DNA of 64,000 nt from Rotaria macrura. Taxonomy: Eukaryota > Rotifera > Eurotatoria > Philodinida > Philodinidae. Both the position numbers and the translations under genes were made by a program. Of the stretch, positions 48,257 to 60,306 are shown piece after piece. Under the pieces are notes generated by a model. It worked only from the letters and a program-made list of their open reading frames with translations, searched no databases and was not told the origin of the DNA. The stretch lies in assembly GCA_900239685.1 (NCBI GenBank), contig OENT01000148.1, positions 122,463 to 186,462 on the forward strand, read 5' to 3'. Positions within the stretch are counted from its first letter, which is position 1. Every line of letters starts with the position of its first letter.

Positions 48257-50769
48257 TTATGTCATTTTTGTCGAAACACGTTCAATCAATTGCTCAGCTT
48301 TGATTCTATTGGGATGTGTTGATGGTAATGAATGACGATAGATGGATGCAGCCTTTTCATAATGATTCAATGCTTGTTGATATTCACTTTTGTCTTCAAA
48401 AACAAGGCCAACATTATTAAGTGTTGATGCTATTTGTGGATGTTTTGGTGGAAGTGTTTTTCGATGAATATCAAGAGATCGGTTATGATGTTTCAATGCT
48501 AAGTCGTACTTACCAAGACATCGATATATAATACCTATATTACTATGTGATCCTCCCAAATCAGGATGATCTATGGGAAGATGTTTCTCTCTTATAGCAA
48601 GAGCTTTTTCATTATACTCTAATGCTTCATGAAATTTTTTCTCTGCTTGATATATACCAGCTATATTATTTAAGCAAATAGCTACTTTTGGATGATCATT
48701 ACCATATGCTCGCTTAAGAATAACCAATGACTTATGAAATGATTGAAGTGCTTTTGTATAATCTCTTTTTCTTTCGTATATTGTTCCAATACTATTATAA
48801 TTATTTGCTAATTGTGGGTCATCAGATTTTAGTGTACATAATTTCATACGAAGAGCATCTGTATGCCAACGTAAACTTGAATCGTAATCACCTTTTTCAT
48901 ATGCAATTATACCAAGTGCATGATAACATTGACCTCGTTCTGGCGAATCTTGTGGTAATGAATCGAGCAATCGCCGATAATAATTTTCTGCTTCCTGAAA
49001 TTTACCCATATTACGTAAAATATGACCTAATGAAAGTAGATCAGTTTTATCTTGATTCTGTTGATTTTTCATATGTTCTAGTGTTGGTTTCAAGTCATAG
49101 TCATGACCACTTGATAAGCTCATGTGAATAATCCACAAACGATTATCATTTTGATAGATATTAACAAGTCGAAATATTGATCCCACCATAAATAAGACCT
49201 CGGACTCATCGGGAAAATAACTCAAATAACTTATATTAGAAAATGGCTTTTCATCGTCGATTTGTGGATTAGCAACGATTTCAAAAAGTACTCGATCATG
49301 TTGATCAGAATCAGGTGAAAAAAAAAGAGCTGAATCTCGATTGAGACTCGTAGATAAAAATGAATTGATTGATACATATTTTCCGATCGAATCTTTCAAA
49401 ATTTGAAGTTCATCGTGATACATTAATTGACCACGAAAAACATGCATCGTTGTTGTACATTGATGTTCTAACAATTGTCGATGTAAATCACGAATAAAAA
49501 ACCGAAACAGATAAATTAAATCAATATTTTGTACCCGTAAGGCTTTGTTCAATAGACGGTAAAGAAATGATTGCTTTGAATACCACCATATTGCACGGCA
49601 TGATGTATAATTCGTTTCGAAATCATTTATTATTGATAATTCATGTTGATTACCTTTATATTGTTCTTTACATAATGTAACAAGATCATTTTTTTCAAAT
49701 GCACTCGTTTTCATTCGAAGTAAACAATTGATGAGCAATTGAAAATGTACGAATTGTCCATTAAGACCAGTTGTTGATTTTTCTTGATCTGAATTAAATA
49801 TATTTATTGGTAGAACTTCGTCAACTTTCTTTTGAAATCGTTTTGTTTGATCCGTTTGAATGCATTTAATTAAATCTTCTGATTTATTAAGAACATCTCG
49901 AATCTAAAGAATCGTATCGTGTTGATTATTTTCTTTTTCCGATAATAAAATGAATCGATAAGTCAGTTGACTTGAAATTGTGCACATTATTTTTTAGAAG
50001 ACAACGAAATAACTGGTCAACTAATTCATTAGAAATAATATCAGATCAATGTTAGAACTCATGGTCACGATCAGTCAAAACGAAATTTTCACCAGATAGA
50101 GATGATTATTTTCATTTTAGATGTGCTAATTGCACTTACAAGGCAATCATTTTCAAGATACTGTATATGTCTAGAATACTCACAACACACTATTACCTTA
50201 TTTCATTATTTTATCGTGTTAGGAATAATTTTTTCGTCATAGAGTCTTGTATTTGTATACGCTCTGAGAGTTGTCCGCTTACGAATATCATCTATGCTAG
50301 ATGAAAATCACTTATTATTGTCTTACATAGGATGAATGACAATCCTATGAAAATTCTAACTCTCTACTTCTCTTTTCCCTCTATAGATAATTACTTTATA
50401 AAAGTCTTTGGTCCATTGTGCATTGATTTTCCTATCCATACAATAAACATAGATTGAATAAACTTGTCGAAGTTTATGTATACGCGGCACTAGTTGTCGA
50501 CCTGATGAACCACTTACAATTATAACAATACGATCTTGACTAGATACAGAACGAATGTAAGATTCACATGAATTACTATCTTCAAATGTTCGCAAATGAT
50601 TGATTACGGTGCGTAATCGCTGTTGGGTGCAAACATTTTCTTGTGAATTGTTTATTGAACTGTCAAGCCACACTAGGGAAAATGTTTCCAAATTGCCGCT
50701 ATCTAACGTTGAAGATGTTGTTGTCTTTGTATTTGATGTCGTGGCCATGAACGCGAGTTCTTCATACAC
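48257..50769 (-). CDS. Mono-ADP-ribosyltransferase with TPR repeats
   Basis: Two exons, 50769-50395 and 49903-48257, phase 0, 673 residues; an in-frame Met at 50748 is an alternative start. N-terminal domain (about 35-180): LVWLDSSIN, DRIVIIVSG, GRQLVPRIHKLRQVYSIYVY, a domain common in rotifer proteins of this type. The ART domain follows: catalytic Arg282 (VFRGQ), the STS motif at 309-311 (SINSFLSTS) and the E-x-E pair Glu358/Glu360 (DESEVLF), i.e. the R-S-E class that uses NAD+ to modify arginine or similar residues. Residues 410-660 hold about six kinesin-light-chain-like TPRs (ALGIIAYEKGDYDSSLRWH and relatives) that probably bind protein partners. No signal peptide, so it is probably intracellular. 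The target is unknown. All catalytic residues are present. Related rotifer genes occur in large, variable families, perhaps for immunity or signalling. Confidence 0.85.
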
Positions 50770-51186
50770 TCATGATAGAGACACGAGATATTTCGATACC
50801 ACTTTATATTTTTTCTTTTGAAATTTTTAATCTAAATAACAAGAAGCTTCTTTATAACAAGGCGTGACAAACTTTACATACATATTTTTCCGCAGTCTAC
50901 TTCCTTTGCAACTAAACGTAAATCTAGGGGTACCCTTTCAACATGCTTAATAGAGGCAAGAAAAAAAAACACAGCTGATAAGGTTGGCATTTTCCAAGCA
51001 ATTTTCGGTAGTGGTGTAATGTGTTCTAACTGTCAAAAGAAAAAGAAAGAAAAGAATAATTTTGTTTTGATGACTAGAAAAATATGTTTTTTCCTAGTTT
51101 TTACTTTTGTAACTGACATCATTTTTAATAAAAAAACTTTCATCAAAACTATATTTTAAAATAGCAAGTAGCTCCTGAATTTTAGG
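50770..51186. other. Upstream region of TPR-ART gene
   Basis: About 400 bases between the TPR-ART start codon and a foldback element. Its promoter must lie here unless it extends into the element. No motif is claimed. Confidence 0.4.
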
Positions 51187-53509
51187 CTTAATTAAAAATA
51201 CCTTCATTCAATGTAATATACACTTTGATGTTTGCATGAAGCCGTCAGATGAATGTCTATCAATCAGTTGAGTATTGCAAGGCTAAAAAAAATTCTTATT
51301 TTCCGTGACTCTAAGTTTAACGATTCTTCCTGAAATGAAATTGCAAAACTAATATTTGATTTGATTTATGTACATGCGTTATTTTTCTCGACCAATGAGA
51401 ATGCAACACTTTAACGAACAGGTGAATTCCAAATTGAATATTTATAGTACGGCCAGTGATTTCTGTCCAAATGTATTCCTTCCAGATAAAAATATCTCTT
51501 AATGACTCATGTTTTGCGCTGTTACCCTGACGAGTATCCTCAGAGAGACATCTACAAAATCGTAAAAGTTTGATTCGAATAGAAAAAACAAAATTGATTT
51601 CTTCCCATCATAAACGACTGGGACGAAAGTTTCAAGGATTTCTTTGCATATAGGAAAAATTGAAATAGTAATACGGAATTTTATAACTTTTTCTGTAAAT
51701 ACGAAAAACGTATGGTAAAAAAGGCGTACTGCATCAATTTATGTCTTATATGTGACAAAGAATAGTATTACGAAAACAAGATTCTATCGCCATGTATGCA
51801 GTTCTTGTCGATGAAACGATAAAATATGCATGAAAATATCCAAAATGAATCTTTGTACGGTTTCACGGGAAACTAACAATATGCATATGTCTCAAATTGA
51901 AAATAATACAATCTTCCACGATTCGTTTAGTGCGTACTGTAAAGGGATATATCACAAATGAAAATTACAGATTAGATCTCAACATAATTAGATTAAGAAA
52001 AGAAGCGCAAATCTTCCAGGTATATGCCATATTAACAGTGTATCAATACTTAAAACACAAAAAAAAAGGAAAAGAATGATCATAGCCTTATTTTTTTCTT
52101 GTATGAAGTTAATATTATGAAATTTGAAGTACATAAAGTGGCAGAAGGAATTAACGAAATTCTGAAACGAGTTTCAATATAATTTTCAACAATATTGCAG
52201 TTTTATATAACAGTTCATCGTTCTATATATTGTCAACATGAGTAGTCGTTTCATGGTATTAATTGAAATTTTTTCGTTAATGAATACAACAAGAATAGAG
52301 GAATTTATTTTTATTGATATTTCAGAATTATACGCAAGGGATATCAGGTCGTGTTCAATCGATAAATTCAGATTTGAATGAAAACGACTTCATTTTGTAA
52401 AGCTAATCTCCTAAGAAATATAAGCAAATTAGAAAAACGTAATGAGTTATATCTGACTATGAGATTCAATAATCCAACTAAAAGTGGACTACTTGTTCCA
52501 ATCAATCATCTGAAATATTTTCATAATATCATTTTGATATGCGCTCTATCTAACCATCCTATTCAATTTTACCTAAGGCGTCATTAATTATGATTAAAAT
52601 TTTCACTTCAGTTGTATTCAACTGTTAAATGACTCTTAGAAATAACCAAACATCGCGATGAACGCTTTTCCAATAGGTGTGATAGAATTTTCTAAGCATT
52701 TTCATCACGAAGAATAAACACTTCCTACTAGTTGAATATGTACTCAAAGGTTTCGAATCTTGAAGTTTAACCTAGCAAGGGTTATCACAAAATAGCGCTA
52801 TCCTTTTCTAGCGTATAGGATGATCCAGAGTAAAGAAAAGAATGATTGATTGCCTTTTAATAGAGTTTTCCTCTGATTTTTGTAGTCAGTATATAGACCA
52901 TTCGATAGAGATTAAAACGCTGAATAAAATTCTATGATCAAGTATGAAGTAAGATCAACCGATGAACATTAAACATTGTCCTTTCAAGACCCTCGATTGG
53001 CATAAAAGTTACTGCATGAGGGTCACGACTATTGTTAATTTTTAAGTCCAAGCGAACAGGTCGTGAGGGTGTGGGTGTGGGCTTTGGTATGAGTTAAGCT
53101 ATCTACGACAATCATTCCTCCATCCCTCAGCACTCATACCCTCTCTTGGAAAATTCTTCAGCGTCACAGCGCCAAACATGAGTCATGAAGTTATCGTTTA
53201 TCAGGAAAGAATACATTTTGACAGAAATTAATCATCGTAGCAAAAATATTCTATCTCGAATTCATCTATTGATCAAAGTGTTGGATTCTAATTGGTCGAA
53301 AAAGAAATACGTGTACATAAATCTAAGTCAAATATTACTTTTGCAATCTCATTTGACGAAGAATTGTTAAATTAAGAGTCACGGACAAAAGGTAAGCTTT
53401 CTTTTTAGCATTGAAATCAATACTCCGCTGATTTATAGACATTCATCTGACGGCTTCATACAAATATCAAAATAGATATTGAATTGAATGAAGGCATTTT
53501 AATTTTAAG
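51187..53509. mobile_element. Old foldback element with ~350-bp inverted repeats
   Basis: Left arm 51187-51530 and right arm 53158-53509 are reverse complements with many small changes, by eye roughly three quarters identical. Strongly shared blocks include CCTTCATTCAAT, GAAGCCGTCAGATGAATGTC, GTGACTCT, TAATATTTGA, TTTATGTACA, CGACCAAT and ATGACTCATGTTT. The outer ends are AT-rich (TTAATTAAAAATACC and the inverted TTAAAATTAAAATGCC) and no target duplication is evident. The 1.6 kb interior encodes nothing recognised. It is probably an old non-autonomous DNA transposon, unrelated by end sequence to the 17.9-20.6 kb foldback or to the hAT copies. Confidence 0.75.
53067..53081. repeat. Telomere-like TGTGGG tract
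   Basis: GGGTGTGGGTGTGGG, two full TGTGGG units, the repeat I recall for bdelloid telomeres. It lies in the interior of the foldback element, about 80 bases from its right arm. It is short enough to be chance on its own. Confidence 0.4.
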
Positions 53510-53676
53510 TATGTCAAAAATATCAGCGATATTATCACTGGAATGTGTCGTGTATTGGATGAAAACGTACTTGTTTTGTTAATGTTTTCGCTTGAGTATA
53601 ACATTACATATCTAAATCAATCATGATGATCTGTACTAGATGTTTGTTGTTTGTCTACACCACATCGTGTTATGAG

Positions 53677-55082
53677 TAGTAGCGTCACTAGAGTGGGGCC
53701 AGATGAGGCTGAGCCCCATCACCAGCTTTTGAGCACCACAAACCTTATTGCACTTTATTCACTGAATCCTTGAATTAAAGAAATGAATATGATCTGGAGC
53801 ACCGGAGTCTGAATTTTGAACCGAAAAGAGTTAAAATATTTTCTTCATTCATAGTAATGGCGGATCTTTTATTAATTTCTGTAACTCTTAGATATTGAGA
53901 GCACTAATCATCATTTTATGTTGTCCATTATGACTCACGACTCGTGAGTCACGAGTCCTGACGAAAGCTAACGATAAGATATAATATTGTGGGAAAACAA
54001 ATGATATCATTTATCTGTTCATCTCTATGTATCAGTAGGTCAATCTGCCTTCATGCTCAAGCTTCTTGACCGTGTTATTCGCTCTTTTTGTATAAATTAT
54101 TTGTATTATCTGTCGATGTGGTTCTTTTTCTGGAAGAAGAAACATTACGAAAATGAACTCGAGGAGGTCCTATGAAAGACTCACTGACGTCATTCATCCA
54201 TTTAATCAAAGTCTTGTTGTTTATGGTGAATCTTGATTTTGTTGAAAAAATTGACAAAAAATCATCAGTTTTGTCGATATATCAAGATTTAATCTCACAA
54301 TTAATCGGCCGATTAATTGAGATAAAATCGTCGACTTTGCCGCGATTTGAGAACTTGGGAATTAATCAAGAGTTACACGATTCATCCTTATCTACGGAAA
54401 CATCACTGTGACGTTCTATGTTGAGAGCGTTCTTACGTCACGTTTTGTCTTTTCTGGCTTTTCCTTGTCTACTTATCTCTTCTCTTTCATCCTTTCATGG
54501 ATACGATCAACTCGTTACTTATTCTGTTGACAGGAATACATATATCATCTTCCATAATTATCTTTCCTGTTATTCTCATCTTCTTATTTGCTATGTCTAT
54601 CTTTTCTCTTGTTGTATCTTTTCCTTCTCTCTCTTTCTTGGTTGTGTATATAAGCGCGTGTTGTGGATGTAAACGAGGCGATTTGTGATACGTAGAAGCT
54701 AAATAAAATGTAACACCATAAGCATTAACTCTTCTTCTATCTAAAATCGTCACAATCACCACAACTTGTTTTTTCTGAAAAAAAATGTTTTTATTGATAC
54801 TTTTTCAGATACTCATAAAAATTGTCGTATTATACTCAAATAGATATTTTCTTCTGTTTTGATTTCAAAGTTCTTATTCTCATACCCAAACTAGGCATCT
54901 TCGTATTTAAGATTAAAATAATGCACACATGACCATTTCATTTTAGTACAATGGTAGTTTTAAAACTTAGCAATAACATTTGAAAGCTTGTTATGATTAG
55001 TGTCTAGAGCTCGTCAACAAGTACCCTAGACAGAGAGATGGGGTTGAACCACACCAGGCTTAAATTTCTGGTGACGCCACTA
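53677..55082. mobile_element. Non-autonomous hAT-like element (second copy type)
   Basis: Left end TAGTAGCGTCACTAGAG; right end read inwards TAGTGGCGTCACCAGA. These ends resemble those of the 46.5-47.7 kb element (TAGTGGCGTAACCAG), so the two are probably relatives. The flanks GTTATGAG and TTATTGAG are similar but not identical 8-mers. The interior (1.4 kb) contains palindromes at 53932-53957 and 54298-54319 and no readable transposase. It lies between the foldback element and the ankyrin-ART gene. Confidence 0.7.
54282..54331. repeat. Long palindrome inside hAT-like element
   Basis: A perfect 22-bp palindrome at 54298-54319 centred on CGGCCG is extended by GATTT..AATCTC on the left and GAGAT..AAATC on the right, with a two-base asymmetry. 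It can form a cruciform or RNA hairpin of about 45 bases. Confidence 0.85.
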
Positions 55083-55582
55083 TTATTGAGTCTTGTTCCC
55101 TTCGGATGAGCACTTGCATATTAGATTTTTTGTGAATTTTTCGCGTTCTTTGCAACGGTGCAGATTCTTTTATTATGGAAGTTGACAAGCTGTTTCCGTT
55201 TAATAAGAAAGGACATAGGAAAATAATCGAAAATGTTTTCTTCTTTTCTTTGATGGTAGGATCGTAAGACATTGATACCGAAGAAATTGATCTGCATGCT
55301 AATCTTCTTCTTTCGTTTCACTATAGTAAAAAAAGACAATTTTCCAGACTCTTCGTTGTATGTATAAAAGTGTATGTGATATGACGTCCGATGAAAGAGA
55401 CTTCGATTCTCAGACATCACATTTTGAAATAGAATTTAAAGAAAAAATCAAGAAAGAGAAGAAATTTTCGATTATTTTCCTATATCCTTCCTTATAAAGC
55501 AAAAAATGAATTCAGGGCAGAAGAGTATCGACAATAAAAATGAAAGCTGATAGACCTCACTGGATCTCAGATAGATACAAAT
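55083..55582. other. Upstream region of ankyrin-ART gene
   Basis: 500 bases between the hAT-like element and the first ATG of the ankyrin-ART gene. No coding exon is seen. This is the probable promoter. Confidence 0.4.
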
Positions 55583-58500
55583 ATGCGCACAGAAAACACG
55601 AGTGAAACAAAGAACTATTTTATTTTACAGATAAAAATGCAACTGCTATCTAATTTTATTCGATTCTTTTGGTGGCGTGAATCTCTAGCTATGACGAGCG
55701 CTGTCATTTACAATACGAGTGTTAGCTACACTATGAGCGAGATTTACAATGCTTGCAGCGATGGTGATATCAATTTGCTGCGAGCGCTCGTTGCTACATC
55801 AACTTCCGTAGATATTAACCGTCTCGAATTGGATGGAACCACGGCTCTTCATGCGGCTTCTAGCAATGGTCATGTGAATGTTGTTAAATTTCTCCTGGTT
55901 GAATGTGCTGCTCGACGTGACATAATAGATAATAATGGTCTGACAGCCTACGAAGTAGCAAGTAATGACGAAATTCGTCTATTATTCCACCGCATCAGAT
56001 TCTGCAGTGAAACGGATACGCTAAGTCCATTACGGTTTTTGGGACCACAATGGCTTCAAAAATATCCGAATATATCACCTGTTCTGTTGGAATCCTACCA
56101 ACGTGCTTTCATAGAAAACCCACCTGGGTAAGTTCATTTAGAGAAATCAAAGACTTTACACATCAGTGCCGAATACAAAATAGAGATGGGATCGGGTGCT
56201 AGTTTTTCCGAGTTGAAACCAAGCGGGTCTACTGAAAAAAATACTCGAAACTAGCTATGACTTATTAAAGATACCCAAGAGAGAGAGACGTTTTTTATAC
56301 ATATAATGGCATGTCAAATACATCAGATCGTAGTATCTCACTGTATTCTACTTTTCACGTAATTAAAAACGATTTCAAAATCTGCCTAAGTTCTTATATC
56401 TATACGTATCATTTCTACAAAGATTAAGTAACTGCATTGATGATTTTCAAAAGATAGCTAGCTTTTCCTTAATTTTTTCAAAAATGTTATGCAAATTGTA
56501 TTTTATAATTGTATAGAAATATTGAATATAAATATGACCATATTTATTATAATTGATTTTTCGAACCTAATGCGTTCTTTTTCAGAGTTGACTATTTTGT
56601 TGTTAAATAGGAGTAAACATCTGGATGAAATTTCTTTTTTTTTGTGTTCTTTTCTCGTGCTTCTGAAATTTTCTAAAAGTAAAGACCAAATCATGACGCT
56701 GGTGCGTGATAACTTAATTTTTTTCATCGATACAAGTATAAAATTTAAAAACAAGAGAAAAGAAGAAATTTCACCCAGAAACGAAGGCATGGCGTTCGAA
56801 ACGTTAGTTATAGTATATATTCTTCATGTATGTCTATTTTATATTTCCATGTAATTGTACATTATATGTTTAAAATGATCAATAAAATATTTTCTAATTT
56901 TCAAGTGGGCAAAAGAGATGAAACTTAGATAACTTAAAATGTCTCCAAAATATGAAGGTGTCTTTCGTCATTTAACTTTCACTCATTTGCCACCAGTGCA
57001 CATGTAAGCATCTGAAAAACCCCTCCGTTTTACTGTGCATCAGTGAAACGCTCTTTCAAATAAAGCAAAAATTAAATACATTAAAAATGAAGGCCCACAG
57101 AGAATTTGATATTGTTAAATGAACTATTTTCATGTATGTTCGGTGAATATTTTTGAACCGCCTATATATTGCTTGATGTAGGTAGTTCTCATAGAGTTGG
57201 ATGCTACAAATGAAATTTTCTACAACAATAGAAAGAATTTCCTGTTCGGTTTCTACGGAATTACAATGCTTGTTCTCCTATAATTTCATAGAAGAAATAG
57301 GTATAGTATTTTAACAACTCTGAGTGTCTTTACTATGTTTGAAAGAAATAGTTGGGAACGTATTTTCAACGATCGAATATATCTTCACAGTAACTAGTGG
57401 CATGTATGTTCCGTAGATATCTACTTCCATTTTGAAATGAGAAACAAAGGTGTGAGAGCATTTTATGACAGCTCGAAATATAGTGACATTTACATAAGAA
57501 AATATTATCCCTTTAGCCATTTTCCTTGATCACAATGGAGATTATGTCAGTTGTTTAAGTTTTAGATAAACAAGAAACTTCACTTAAGAAGGAAAGTTAG
57601 CATATTTTTGATGAACACCATATTGTATATCAAATCAAGACAAATTCAATTTTCAAAACTGTGTTTATCAAAAGTTTAGATAAAAGGTTATTGCAATACT
57701 GTTGATCACATCGGCACTATAACATTATTTGAAATATTTACTGAGAGAATGTTTCGAAAATTAATATCAAACACTAGATTAGATATGTTGCACGACATAA
57801 CTAGCATTATCTTATATTAATTTTATTTATTCTTGTAAAGTCATATAGTATTAATAGTAAATATGCAGTCGTTTCTCATTTTCCTTCAAATGAGTGGAAA
57901 TCAACCCCAATAGTAAACAATTGATTTTTGACTAAAAGATGCGATTAGCTCTCATAAGTCAATGTAAGTTTTGCGATCAAATTTTTAAAGTACCACTATT
58001 AAGGTTATCTATTAACTATTTACGTAGTTACGCCATCACAAGTAGATTCGAAAACAAAAAATGAAAAAAAATATAGTCTCCCTACATCAACGAAACATAT
58101 TATTGTATGTCCTAAACAAGCAGAAATCTTCTGCTCTGAATTTCAGCTGTATCCACTAGGGTTCACTGTTAGGTCAATGCACCTAACAGTCATGTTGAGT
58201 TTGGTTTCCTCTAAATACCAATTTCAAACAAAACAGTGCACGTTCAATATTGATCAACATAAGTTTTACTGCTTACTTTTCTGACGTTGTCGTCGAATTA
58301 TTGAGGATGAAAAATGTTCACTGAACAACTGTGTAGTAAAAACTACTATGGAGAAGTGAACTTCATGCCCAAGAGTCACGATAGAGAAAAGTGTATTTTC
58401 AGTTCAAACATGATATGCAAAAGGGCATTTATGAAGTATTTTATAACGATACCCAACATTTACTACTAAAGTGCTTGATACAATGTAAGATATTTTCGAT

Positions 58501-60274
58501 AAAAACAAGCCTGTTCAACATTTCATATTCTGTTTCAGCGTATCTCAGTTCGTAGGAGATGTTGAATTACCCATGTAACTCGACTCGATTATGAGTATAA
58601 CGCGATGCCAAGAACGAAACGAAAATTTTCAGATAATTATCGCTTTTAATTTGACCAGCTATTTTCAGTAAAACTTGTATTTTTTTTCTGGCAATATTCT
58701 CAGAACCAGAGTGCTTTTTATAACATAGATGTGCTTGTTTTTTTATAGCTCCTCAGTATAAAAAGCGCTTGTAGCTAGATGCTCGTACTTTGGAGCTGCA
58801 TCATTTGGCATTCAACAACATAAGTATTTCGAAAACTATACTAAAATAGAAAAAAAAGAATTTTACGCTCGCTTTCAAGACATACAAAAATAATGCATGA
58901 TTCGCGTAACATCAGCATAGCTGAAGTTTCTCTGAATAAATGTGACTCTACAAGCATATAGTATTCGTTCGAACTATTCTTACGTTTTAACCAAAATCGA
59001 GGATCATCATCAGATTGCTGTGTTTTGTTGATAAACTTAAATAATCATTGTTCTTAGTCAAATTACAGCTTGTACCAAAAACTACCATGCTTCTACGTGA
59101 TTCGCCAATGAGCTTTAATTCAACTCTAACATTCGAAGCGGATTTTATTTTTGAAAAGGTCATTCTCCGTAATTTGATAAGTCGTAAGCATATTCTTTAA
59201 TATTTTCAAAAAACATCTCATCGTATAGTCATTCTGATGAATATCATAATTATATAGTTGCATATTCTACAGTAACTAAATGCACTGTTTGGACAAGAAA
59301 AATTAAGATAGGAAAGCTGCTGCCAATCCAACACTTTTGCTGAACTATATACACTAGAAGACCTTCCATTGAGTTTCGAGATGCCGACTGCATTTTTACT
59401 CAAAATCCACCGTATTTTTCAACTTTTGGCGTTAGAAAATACAGTTGCTGATGTTATTGTATTTGCTTCTTCTAGATGGCTTGGAGTTATCAAACGCTTC
59501 GAAAAAGTGGTCAAACTTTATAATGGAGACAATGAATATAATGAAAGAGTGAGTGAATGGTCAACCAAACTTCAAGCCATTGTCGCCGAGTTTTTCAGTT
59601 CAGACCATAAAGAATATCCAATAGCATGTAATTGTATTAAAACCTACCTGGAGAACAAGCGAATCGAGTCTCTGCTTCATCTATACACACTTAACCAACT
59701 CTTCTGTATTGATCTTGCTCAGGACAATGAAAAAACCCAAAGTCTCTATGAGCCCATCTTCTCTGATTTGCAAAGTGTACGCCAACGTTTTTTCAAAGGA
59801 CAGTGCTATCGTGGTCTAAAGATGACATACGACGATTTTGCAGAATATGAATGGGCATTGAATAGGAAAGGAAGTTACATTGGAACAAATACTTTCTGCT
59901 CGACATCGACAGATAAAAACGTAGCCGAAGCTTTCCTAGGTGATGTTAATTCGTTAAATGTTCTCATGGTCTTTGATTTTCATAATGCATGTTCTACAGC
60001 TTTGAGTCTTTTTGAACTTTCCCCCAAACTACCATGCATCTCCCAATTTAATTATGAGAAAGAAGTTCTCATTCTACCTGGAACCATATTTTCCGTCGAA
60101 AGAATTGAAGAAGAAAGCGACCAAACTCAACGACGAACAATTTATCTGAAACATTTGACTACGGAATCGTTCAAACATCAATACCAATTTCTTTCGACAA
60201 TCATAAAATTACCATTGCCTATTTTAAGTATCATGCATTCATGGGCGCTGTCATCGAAGATTCCGAAAAAATAA
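55583..60274 (+). CDS. Mono-ADP-ribosyltransferase with ankyrin repeats
   Basis: Two exons, 55583-56127 and 59476-60274; the phase-2 donor (GG|GTAAGT) fits an acceptor with a strong pyrimidine tract (TTGCTTCTTCTAG). The product is up to 447 residues; in-frame Mets at 55637, 55691 and 55733 are alternative starts, the last (MSEIYNACSDG) starting right at the first repeat. Residues 52-137 are about two and a half ankyrin repeats (GTTALHAASSNGHVNVVKFLL, NGLTAYEVASNDEIRLLF). A linker (ENPPGWLG) leads to the ART domain: Arg294 (CYRGL), STS at 324-326 (NTFCSTSTDKN) and Glu376/Glu378 (YEKEVLILPGTIFSV), an intact R-S-E catalytic set. Ankyrin repeats probably choose the protein target. No signal peptide is evident from the repeat-proximal start. 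The 3.35 kb intron is unusually long for this window. Confidence 0.82.
56128..59475 (+). other. Long intron of the ankyrin-ART gene
   Basis: AT-rich intron with no exon or transposon ends I can support. It includes a 121-codon low-complexity open frame at 56489-56854, rejected as a gene, and a perfect hairpin at 58165-58190. Some part may be a decayed insertion. Confidence 0.6.
58165..58190. repeat. Perfect 10-bp hairpin
   Basis: ACTGTTAGGT (58165-58174) and ACCTAACAGT (58181-58190) form a perfect stem around the six-base loop CAATGC. It lies within the ankyrin-ART intron. Confidence 0.9.
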
Positions 60275-60300
60275 TTGTATAATTTCGTGCCTTAGTTATC

Positions 60301-60306
60301 AATAAA
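60301..60306 (+). terminator. Polyadenylation signal of ankyrin-ART gene
   Basis: AATAAA 27 bases after the TAA stop, followed by an A run and then a T-rich stretch. Confidence 0.6.

Noticed and set aside
56489..56854. 121-codon plus-strand frame
   Set aside because: Low-complexity Ile/Phe/Leu-rich translation of AT-rich DNA inside the long ankyrin-ART intron; the other strand is open as well.
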